Notes under the pieces: model-generated
The model's input: only the letters and a program-made list of their open reading frames with translations
Told to the model about the DNA's origin: nothing
Databases searched by the model: none
Part shown: positions 1-5,402 of the stretch, piece by piece
Layout: every line of letters begins with the position of its first letter
Position numbering within the stretch: position 1 is the stretch's first letter
Origin: Chloroflexota bacterium
GTDB lineage: Bacteria; Chloroflexota; Anaerolineae; B4-G1
NCBI GenBank assembly: GCA_003648125.1
Contig: QMOE01000073.1
Location: 1 to 8,346 of the forward strand
Direction of reading: 5' to 3'
Length of the DNA: 8,346 bases
Translations under genes and position numbers: made by a program

Positions 1-52
1 CAGCTTCTGGCGTCTTGACTGCCAGACGATCTTGCGTGGTTGCTTTTGACAT
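1..52 (-). CDS. 5' end of an unidentified leftward gene (partial)
   Basis: Only the first 17 codons lie in the window; they read MSKATTQDRLAVKTPEA and stay open to the edge. The start is well supported: on the minus strand the ATG (52-50) is preceded by AAAGGAGG (complement of 61-68) with an 8-base spacer, a near-ideal Shine-Dalgarno site, and a sigma70-like promoter lies about 30-55 bases upstream. The segment is polar with no signal peptide or membrane helix, so the start of a cytoplasmic protein is likely. Too little is visible to name a family. It is divergent from the exporter operon starting at 450. Confidence 0.6.
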   Translation of the reverse strand, partial: MSKATTQDRLAVKTPEA

Positions 53-81
53 TTGTCCGTCCTCCTTTGGGATTGTCCCCT

Positions 82-109
82 ATTCTACTCCGAAGGGCAT
101 ACCGGACAA
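82..109 (-). promoter_or_regulatory. Putative sigma70-type promoter for the leftward gene
   Basis: On the minus strand, TTGTCC (complement of 104-109; 4 of 6 match to TTGACA) and TAGAAT (complement of 82-87; 5 of 6 match to TATAAT) are 16 bases apart. The -10 box lies about 30 bases upstream of the ATG at 52, giving a short leader that contains the Shine-Dalgarno site. Pattern match only. Confidence 0.4.
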
Positions 110-115
110 GTGTCC
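104..115. promoter_or_regulatory. Perfect palindrome over the leftward -35 box, possible operator
   Basis: GGACA-AG-TGTCC is a perfect 5+5 inverted repeat with a 2-base centre. Its left arm covers the putative -35 box of the leftward promoter, a position where a dimeric repressor could block RNA polymerase. No regulator is encoded in the window and I do not assign the site to a known family. A 10-base palindrome can also occur by chance. Confidence 0.25.
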
Positions 116-134
116 TAATTTTCAAATGAGTTGG

Positions 135-178
135 GTAGGCGCGCTTTCCATAGCGCGCGGTATGGAAAGCGCGCCTAC
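135..178. repeat. REPIN-like double palindrome with GTAG/CTAC ends
   Basis: Two arms of 18 bases (135-152 and 161-178) are perfect reverse complements around an 8-base GC-only centre. Each end carries GTAG, followed inward by GCGCGC; GCGCGC also recurs in the centre, so each half can fold as GTAG plus a GCGCGC hairpin with an 8-base loop. This is the plan of REP sequences (conserved GTAG-type tetranucleotide followed by a hairpin) arranged as an inverted pair. No U-tract follows, so it is a poor terminator. It lies between the divergent promoters. The repeat structure is directly visible; the REP family assignment is inference, since no RAYT transposase is in the window. Confidence 0.7.
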
Positions 179-260
179 TTCTAACCGAAATGAAACGCAC
201 CCTAATTAAACCGTATTGGTTGTAAAACCACAAGCCGCTCTCACGTCGAGGTCAGTATTG

Positions 261-291
261 ACCCCCGGCCCGTTATCGGGTCGGGGGTTTT
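261..291 (+). terminator. Rho-independent terminator with no evident upstream gene
   Basis: A 12-base-pair stem (261-272 with 277-288, one G-T wobble) closes a TTAT loop and runs directly into TTTT (288-291). The stem is almost entirely G and C. It points rightward, but no rightward gene precedes it in the window; it lies upstream of the promoter at 318-346. It could end a small RNA, attenuate a longer leader, or be left over from a lost gene. A short stem just before it (GGTCA/TGACC, 250-254 with 259-263) shares its 5' bases and would compete with it. Confidence 0.75.
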
Positions 292-317
292 GTGACGTTG
301 GCGCGGGTCTGCCTACA

Positions 318-346
318 TTGCCGGAAGGGGCGACATAGAGTACAAT
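318..346 (+). promoter_or_regulatory. Putative sigma70-type promoter of the NatA/NatB-like exporter operon
   Basis: TTGCCG (318-323; 4 of 6 match to TTGACA) and TACAAT (341-346; 5 of 6 match to TATAAT) are separated by 17 bases. Transcription would start near 353, giving a leader of about 97 bases before the ATG at 450. It is downstream of the terminator at 261-291, so that terminator would insulate it from readthrough. Pattern match only. Confidence 0.5.
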
Positions 347-449
347 TGTATCGGAAAAGGGGCGGCGAAAAGTTCCACTGGCAAGGGCCGAGAGAAGGTC
401 ACAACCTGTTGCGGCTGTACGAGCTGCGATAGGGCAGCAAGGAGAAGAA

Positions 450-1340
450 ATGATCATCCAAATACAGAATCTAACAAAGCGATATGGCGACGTGGTAGCA
501 GTGGACGACCTCTCCTTTGAGGTGGAGCGGGGAGAGATATTCGGCCTCCTGGGGCCGAACGGAGCCGGCAAGACTACCACCATCCGCGTCGTCATGGACA
601 TTCTCACGCCGGACGAGGGCAGCGTGACGGTGCTGGGCCGTCCGCCGGGCCAGGCAAAGAATCAGGTGGGCTATCTACCGGAGGAGCGGGGACTCTACCG
701 CAACCTGAAGGTGCTTCACACCCTGACATACCTGGCTGAGTTGAAGGGCGTCTCTCGGTCAGCGGCGCGAGAGCGGGCGATGGCGCTCCTGGAGCGAATA
801 CAACTGGATGACTGGGCCGCCCGCAAGGTCAAAGACCTGAGCCAGGGTATGCAGCAGCGACTCCAACTCGTCGCCAGCCTGGTTCACGATCCAGAGGTGA
901 TCTTTCTGGACGAGCCTTTCCAGGGCTTGGACCCGGTCAACGTCGAGCGGGTCAAGAATTTCATCGCCGACCTGCACCGGGAGGGCAAGACCATCGTCCT
1001 CAGTTCGCATCAGATGAACTTGGTGGAGGCGCTCTGCGACCGGATTTTGCTCCTCAACCACGGGCGTCCGGTGCTCTACGGCCCCCTGGCAGAGATCAAA
1101 CGGGAGTACGCGCCCAACATTATCCGAGTCAGCGCCTCGCAAATCCCCGCCGACCTGCCTGGCGTGGCGGAGGTCGAGCCGGACGACGGCGCGTTCAACC
1201 TGACGCTGGCGGAAGGAACCGGGCCGCAGGAGGCGCTGCGCGGGCTGTTGGATCGGGGCGTGGAGGTGCAGGCGTTCGAGATATCGCCGGCGCCGCTGGA
1301 AGACATCTTTGTGGCCGTGGTGAGCGGCGAGGAGGCGTGA
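450..1340 (+). CDS. ABC exporter ATP-binding protein, NatA/YhaQ-like
   Basis: This is the cytoplasmic ATPase of an ABC-2 type exporter, 296 residues. Seen in order: Walker A GPNGAGKT (35-42), a Q-loop region GYLPEERGLY (74-83), signature LSQGM (130-134), Walker B IFLDEP (151-156), D-loop GLD (159-161) and switch histidine H187 in LSSHQM. The Q-loop has glutamate instead of glutamine; as I recall, PEERGLY is typical of the NatA/YhaQ branch rather than a defect. Residues from about 210 to the end match the DUF4162-type tail of that branch. The start has AAGGAG (439-444) five bases upstream. The stop is one base from the permease ATG, so the two genes are translated together. NatA/NatB in Bacillus exports sodium; the substrate here cannot be read from sequence. 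Confidence 0.93.
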   Translation: MIIQIQNLTKRYGDVVAVDDLSFEVERGEIFGLLGPNGAGKTTTIRVVMDILTPDEGSVTVLGRPPGQAKNQVGYLPEERGLYRNLKVLHTLTYLAELKGVSRSAARERAMALLERIQLDDWAARKVKDLSQGMQQRLQLVASLVHDPEVIFLDEPFQGLDPVNVERVKNFIADLHREGKTIVLSSHQMNLVEALCDRILLLNHGRPVLYGPLAEIKREYAPNIIRVSASQIPADLPGVAEVEPDDGAFNLTLAEGTGPQEALRGLLDRGVEVQAFEISPAPLEDIFVAVVSGEEA

Positions 1341-1341
1341 G

Positions 1342-2616
1342 ATGATGGATTGGCGCAAAGTCTGGGTTGTCACCCGCCACGAGTACCTGACCAACGTGCG
1401 GCGAATCGGGTTTATCATTATGACGGCCAGCGTGCCCGTGCTGGGCGTCGCCGTGCTGTTGTTTGGAACATTCTTTTCCGGTCAGGCCCGCCAACTCGGC
1501 GCGTACCTTGAGCAACAGTTCGAGGTTGGCGACAAAGCCATCGGCGTAGTAGATGGGTCGGGCTACTTTTCCCCCATCCTGCCGGAATACCGGGAGGATT
1601 TTGTCCCGTTCGAGAGCGAGGCCGAGGCCGAGGCCGCCTTGCAGGCCGAGGAGGTCTCAAAGGTGCTGCTGATCGGGGATGATTATTTGGAGACGGGCCG
1701 GGTGGTGGTACTGAGCACGGGCAGCGGGTTCGACGCCGCCGTGATCAGCGACTCGGCGACGGTGCGGGCTTTTTTCGTGGATCACTTGCTGACCGGTCAG
1801 GTTGACCCGGCGTTGCAAGCGCGGGCCACCACCCCGGCGAAAGTAGAGTCAAGGGTCATCTCCTCCGGCGGAGAGACGCAGAGCGAAGGCCCGTGGGGGT
1901 TTGCCTTTACCTTTATCATCCCCTACTTTTTGGCTATCTTTTTGGTGATGACCATCTTTACATCATCGGGCTACCTGCTGCAAAGCGTGGCCGAGGAGAA
2001 AGAGAGCCGCGTGATCGAGATCGTCGTCTCTTCGGTCCGGCCGGTGGAACTGATGGCCGGCAAGGTGATCGGCCTGGGCGCGCTCGGTCTGACACAGGTG
2101 CTGGTCTGGGTGGGCAGCGCGATGGGGTTCAGCGGCGGGGCGGCGGCGCTCCTGACCGTCGCTGGGGCAGTCTCCATCCCAACTCGCGTTCTGGTGCTGG
2201 GAGTGGTCTACTACCTGCTGGGCTACACACTCTATGCCATCCTGATGGCCGGGGTGGGGGCATTGGGCGCGACGATGCGCGAGAGCCAACAACTAGCGGG
2301 CATCTTTTCCTTCTTCGCCGCCGTGCCCTACATGATCAGCAGCTTTCTCTTCACCAACCCGAATATGACAATCGCGCGGGTGTTGAGTTTCTTCCCCCTC
2401 ACCGCACCCACGATGATGATGATGCGTGTGCCTCTGGCGGAGGTGCCTGTGATTGACGTCGTGGGCAGCATTGTGGTCCTGCTGATCTCCATCCCGGCGG
2501 CGCTGTGGGTGGGGGCCAAGCTGTTCCGGGTGGGGCTGCTCATCTACGGCAAGCGTCCCACACTGCGCGAGATATGGCTGATTTTGAGGAGCGACACGGC
2601 GTTTCGGCGCACCTGA
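1342..2616 (+). CDS. ABC-2 type exporter permease, NatB/YhaP-like
   Basis: Membrane partner of the preceding ATPase, 424 residues. A first membrane helix (about 22-46) is followed by a long, mostly soluble extracytoplasmic domain (about 47-185), then a C-terminal bundle of about six helices (about 187-213, 241-262, 266-300, 317-337, 345-362, 370-398). The cytoplasmic segment EEKESRVIEIVVSSVRP (218-234) just before MAGKVIG is the hallmark coupling motif of NatB-type permeases. There is a choice of adjacent ATGs at 1342 and 1345; GAGGAGG (1329-1335), inside the end of the ATPase gene, serves either. A GAGGCC triplet repeat (1618-1635) encodes an EAEAEA stretch in the extracytoplasmic domain. 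Family is clear; substrate is unknown. Confidence 0.92.
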   Translation: MMDWRKVWVVTRHEYLTNVRRIGFIIMTASVPVLGVAVLLFGTFFSGQARQLGAYLEQQFEVGDKAIGVVDGSGYFSPILPEYREDFVPFESEAEAEAALQAEEVSKVLLIGDDYLETGRVVVLSTGSGFDAAVISDSATVRAFFVDHLLTGQVDPALQARATTPAKVESRVISSGGETQSEGPWGFAFTFIIPYFLAIFLVMTIFTSSGYLLQSVAEEKESRVIEIVVSSVRPVELMAGKVIGLGALGLTQVLVWVGSAMGFSGGAAALLTVAGAVSIPTRVLVLGVVYYLLGYTLYAILMAGVGALGATMRESQQLAGIFSFFAAVPYMISSFLFTNPNMTIARVLSFFPLTAPTMMMMRVPLAEVPVIDVVGSIVVLLISIPAALWVGAKLFRVGLLIYGKRPTLREIWLILRSDTAFRRT

Positions 2617-2691
2617 CGTCAACGGGCCAGCCAGGCCTTTATCGAAATACTGTTGAGTGGTTTGTTGGTAGAGAAAGGGGAAAATTGAATC

Positions 2692-3297
2692 ATGGCGACG
2701 ACGAACAATCCTTATGATATTTGCACCTGGCGGCCCGCCTCCGCGTGCGCGGACTGCTCACTCGCGGGCAAGTTAAAGTGCCGCTTCGACTGGGGCGACC
2801 TGGGCCACTTTATGGCGACGTTTGCCGGTTTAGCCATCCCCGCCGTCATCGGGGTGGTACGGGGCAGCTACGGCTGGTATCTCCTGGGCTGGGCGGCGTT
2901 CTTGATGATATTTTTCCAGTTGTGGGAGATCCGGATCCTGTGCAGCCATTGTCCCTATTACGCCGAAAAGGGACGGACGCTGCACTGCATCGCCAACTAT
3001 GGCTCCTTCAAAGCCTGGAAGTACCATCCCGAACCGATCAGCAAAGCGGAGACGGTGCAACTCGTCGTCGGGTTCACCATCCTGGGCGGGTATCCGTTCC
3101 CCTTTATGCTCCTGGGCGGACAGTTCGCCTGGGCGCTCGTGGCCGCGTGGGGGTTGTTCCTTTTCTTTTGGACACTGCGCAAGTACACTTGCTCCCAGTG
3201 CGTGAACTTTTCCTGCTTTATGAACACAGTTCCCCAAGAGGTGGTGGACGTGTATCTTGAGCGCAACCCAACGATGAAAAAGGCGTGGGAAGAGTGA
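2692..3297 (+). CDS. Cysteine-rich four-helix membrane protein, likely redox partner
   Basis: I do not recognise a named family. The 201-residue protein has four predicted membrane helices (about 38-57, 61-80, 121-141, 145-162) and ten cysteines in three clusters: C11, C19, C22, C30 before helix 1; C84, C87, C99 between helices 2 and 3; C167, C170, C175 after helix 4. With four helices all three clusters fall on one side, and the basic residues beside them (for example KLKCR, RILC, LRKYTC) suggest that side is the cytoplasm. The CxxC pairs suit iron-sulfur or other metal binding. The next gene, a flavodoxin with two [4Fe-4S] sites, overlaps its stop codon, so a membrane anchor or electron acceptor for that protein is the natural inference. 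AAAGGGG (2674-2680) precedes the start. A quinone-reducing or maturation role is possible but unproven. Confidence 0.85.
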   Translation: MATTNNPYDICTWRPASACADCSLAGKLKCRFDWGDLGHFMATFAGLAIPAVIGVVRGSYGWYLLGWAAFLMIFFQLWEIRILCSHCPYYAEKGRTLHCIANYGSFKAWKYHPEPISKAETVQLVVGFTILGGYPFPFMLLGGQFAWALVAAWGLFLFFWTLRKYTCSQCVNFSCFMNTVPQEVVDVYLERNPTMKKAWEE

Positions 3298-4103
3298 GAA
3301 CTGCGCCAAAGATCGACATCTATTACTTTAGCGGCACTGGGAACACCGCCTGGGTGGTGCATCGTCTGGCCGAACGGTTGACCGGCCTGGGCGACGAGGT
3401 GACGATAGCGTCGTGTGAGCAGGTTGCCGCCTCTGAGGTTGACCCGGCATCGTGCGACGTGATGGGAATTGCCTTTCCGGTGCATGCCTCGTTTGCGCCG
3501 CCCATCTTCCGCGACTTTTTGCGCGATCTGCCTCCCGACAACGGCAAGCCTCTTTTCGCAGTGACGACGGCGGGGTACGCTGCCGGCGACACGGCCTGGT
3601 ACGCCGTCCGGCCACTGCGCGAGAAGGGGTACGAGCCGTTCCTGATGGATAACGTGCTGATGGGGAACAACCTCTACATGCCAGGTCTGCCGGCGCTGTT
3701 CCCGTCGCCGGAGAAGATGGTGCCGCGCCTGGGAAAGGCCAAGCAGAAAATTGGTGCTCTGGCTGACCTCATCCATCGGCACGAACGCCATGTGAAAGGG
3801 GCAAGCCCGTCGGGACGGCTGCTGGGCATCATCCAGCGGGCCACGTTCGACTGGTTCCCGTTCAAGTTTTACGTGCAAGATAACTGCACCCGGTGTGGCT
3901 GGTGTGTCCGCCACTGTCCGACGCACAACATTGAGATGACCGACGAGGGGATCGAGTTCCGGGACCGGTGCACCCAGTGTATGCGCTGTTTCAACTTTTG
4001 CCCGGTGCAGGCGATACAAATGCCGGGGGCGACAAAGAGCGGCAAACGGCGCCGCTACCGGGGGCCTGAAGGGGAACCGTATCCTACCAAACATTCGATG
4101 TAA
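3294..4103 (+). CDS. Flavodoxin-ferredoxin fusion (EFR1-family type), 2x[4Fe-4S]
   Basis: An electron-transfer protein of 269 residues, soluble and cytoplasmic. The N-terminal half is flavodoxin-like: IDIYYFSGTGNT gives the phosphate-binding loop SGTGNT (13-18) for FMN. The C-terminal part holds two ferredoxin motifs, CTRCGWCVRHCP (C198, C201, C204, C208) and CTQCMRCFNFCP (C226, C229, C232, C236), each CX2CX2CX3CP, for two [4Fe-4S] clusters. This domain order matches what NCBI calls EFR1 family ferrodoxin. The chosen GTG at 3294 overlaps the stop of the upstream gene as GTGA, a common coupling arrangement; a GTG at 3285 would add three residues but has no usable ribosome site. The basic tail (KSGKRRRYRG) may aid membrane or partner contact. 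Physiological partners are unknown; the adjacent cysteine-rich membrane protein is the best candidate. Confidence 0.92.
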   Translation: MRTAPKIDIYYFSGTGNTAWVVHRLAERLTGLGDEVTIASCEQVAASEVDPASCDVMGIAFPVHASFAPPIFRDFLRDLPPDNGKPLFAVTTAGYAAGDTAWYAVRPLREKGYEPFLMDNVLMGNNLYMPGLPALFPSPEKMVPRLGKAKQKIGALADLIHRHERHVKGASPSGRLLGIIQRATFDWFPFKFYVQDNCTRCGWCVRHCPTHNIEMTDEGIEFRDRCTQCMRCFNFCPVQAIQMPGATKSGKRRRYRGPEGEPYPTKHSM

Positions 4104-4137
4104 TTCGATCACACATTCAAAACACAGGGGGAGAAAA

Positions 4138-4407
4138 ATGCAAATCCTGATTCTGTTAATCGCAATGGTGTTGGTCGGTCTGTTGATGGGCGCGATAGGC
4201 AGCCTGATCTGGAAGGAGAACAAGCCGCTGGGTGCGGCCGGCGATTACATCGTCGCCATCATCTCCGCCATCGTCATCGGCCTGATGGACTGGTACGTCA
4301 TCCCGGAGATGGGTTTCAGCAACACCATCAAGTATCTGGGCGTGGTGACCGAACCGGCGCTGGGGGCATTGTTCGTGCTGTGGCTCGCGCGCAAGGTGAA
4401 AAAGTAG
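4138..4407 (+). CDS. Small hydrophobic membrane protein, three helices
   Basis: An 89-residue protein with about three membrane helices (about 2-24, 37-55, 67-84) and a basic C-terminus ending KVKK. The size and glycine-rich first helix (VGLLMGAIGSLIW) resemble GlsB/YeaQ/YmgE-type small membrane proteins, which are often stress-linked, but the match is weak and the function is open. A strong AGGGGGAG (4126-4133) lies four bases before the ATG. It is 34 bases after the redox gene, so probably the same transcript. Its TAG stop is part of the GTAG end of the palindromic repeat that follows, so the repeat may have inserted into or trimmed the original 3' end. Confidence 0.75.
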   Translation: MQILILLIAMVLVGLLMGAIGSLIWKENKPLGAAGDYIVAIISAIVIGLMDWYVIPEMGFSNTIKYLGVVTEPALGALFVLWLARKVKK

Positions 4408-4451
4408 GTCGGATTTGTTATCCGACCAGGCGGTTAGCAAAACCGCCCTAC
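4404..4451. repeat. REPIN-like element: two inverted GTAG hairpins
   Basis: The element begins GTAG (4404-4407) and ends CTAC (4448-4451). Inside are two perfect hairpins: GTCGGAT/ATCCGAC (4408-4414 with 4420-4426, loop TTGTT) and GGCGGTT/AACCGCC (4429-4435 with 4441-4447, loop AGCAA). Read from each end, both halves are GTAG plus a 7-base-pair stem with a 5-base loop (TTGTT and TTGCT), as in an inverted pair of REP sequences. It fills the gap between the small membrane protein and the YbhF-like ATPase, contributing the stop codon of the first and ending four bases before the ATG of the second. Confidence 0.75.
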
Positions 4452-4455
4452 AATT

Positions 4456-5400
4456 ATGAAAAAAATTCCTCCCATCATCGAGACCCACGCCTTGACGCGC
4501 GATTTCAAAAAGACACGGGCGGTGGATTCGCTGACCCTCTCTATCCAGCCGGGCGAGCTTTTCGGCTTAGTCGGCCCGGACGGGGCCGGCAAGACGACTA
4601 CGCTGCGGCTGCTGGCGGGCTTGCTGGACATCAGTTCCGGGTCGGCGCAGGTGGCCGGCTACGATCTGGCCCGCCAGCCGGAAGCGATCAAGCGCCAGAT
4701 CGGCTATATGGCCCAGCAGTTCAGTCTCTACGGCGAGCTATCGGTCTCGGAGAACCTGTCCTTTTTTGCCGAGCTGTACGATGTGCCGGTGGGCAAACTG
4801 CAGGAGCGCACCGAGCGGTTGCTGACTTTTGCCAGTCTGACCGAATTCAAAGATCGCCGCGCGGCGCAACTCTCTGGCGGGATGCAGAAAAAGCTGGCCC
4901 TGGCCTGCACGCTGATCCATCACCCCGATATCCTGCTGCTCGATGAACCGACCACCGGCGTGGATCCCGTTTCCCGGCGCGAGTTCTGGGACATCCTGAC
5001 CGACCTGAACCTGGATGGGACCACCATTGTCGTCAGCACGCCCTACATGGACGAGGCCGACCGCTGCTCGCGGGTGGGCTTGATGTACGAAGGGCGCATG
5101 GTCGTGTGCGATACGCCGCAGCAGATTCGCGCCCACGTCGAGGGGGAACTGCTCGAGTTGCGCCCTCAAGATTGGCAAGCGGCGCACGCTCTCGTTGAGA
5201 CGCTCCCCGGCGTGCTCCAAGTGCAGACCTACGGCGATTTGCTCCACGTGCTCGTGGATTCGGCGGACGAGCGCCTGCCCGAGATTGAGGCCGCTCTGGA
5301 AGAACACGACCTGCCCTGTCTAGATATCCGCCGCGCCACCCCCCGCATGGAAGAGGCCTTTATCTCCCTGATCAAGCGACTGGAAAGCAAGGGAGGGTAG
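4456..5400 (+). CDS. ABC exporter ATP-binding protein, YbhF-like
   Basis: Cytoplasmic ATPase of a second ABC-2 exporter, 314 residues. Motifs: Walker A GPDGAGKT (40-47), Q-loop MAQQFSLY (85-92), signature LSGGM (139-143), Walker B LLLDEP (160-165), D-loop GVDP (168-171). GPDGAGKT and the tail TPRMEEAFISLIKRL resemble the N-terminal half of E. coli YbhF; here it is one nucleotide-binding domain, not the fused pair. The H-loop reads VVSTPYMDEAD: proline (P196) sits where the switch histidine normally is. No Shine-Dalgarno site precedes the ATG because the palindromic repeat ends four bases upstream; no later in-frame start would keep the first beta strand. The start may rely on coupling or leaderless-type initiation. 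The stop is two bases from the next start. Confidence 0.92.
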   Translation: MKKIPPIIETHALTRDFKKTRAVDSLTLSIQPGELFGLVGPDGAGKTTTLRLLAGLLDISSGSAQVAGYDLARQPEAIKRQIGYMAQQFSLYGELSVSENLSFFAELYDVPVGKLQERTERLLTFASLTEFKDRRAAQLSGGMQKKLALACTLIHHPDILLLDEPTTGVDPVSRREFWDILTDLNLDGTTIVVSTPYMDEADRCSRVGLMYEGRMVVCDTPQQIRAHVEGELLELRPQDWQAAHALVETLPGVLQVQTYGDLLHVLVDSADERLPEIEAALEEHDLPCLDIRRATPRMEEAFISLIKRLESKGG

Positions 5401-5402
5401 AT

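Noticed and set aside
206..607. 133-codon minus-strand frame across the first intergenic gap
   Set aside because: It runs through the terminator, promoter and start of the NatA-like gene, with low-complexity R/P/T-rich translation and no good ribosome site.
1893..2456. 187-codon plus-strand frame inside the NatB-like permease
   Set aside because: Shadow frame of the permease; its Arg/Gly/Asp-rich translation is typical of a shifted frame.
3285..3293. GTG at 3285 as start of the flavodoxin-ferredoxin gene
   Set aside because: No ribosome site at usable distance; GTG at 3294 overlaps the upstream stop in a typical GTGA coupling and keeps the full flavodoxin fold.
2997..4223. 408-codon open frame on the minus strand
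   Set aside because: It is antisense to the cysteine-rich membrane protein and the flavodoxin-ferredoxin gene, whose motifs are unmistakable; the antisense translation shows no family features and reflects GC-biased codon use.
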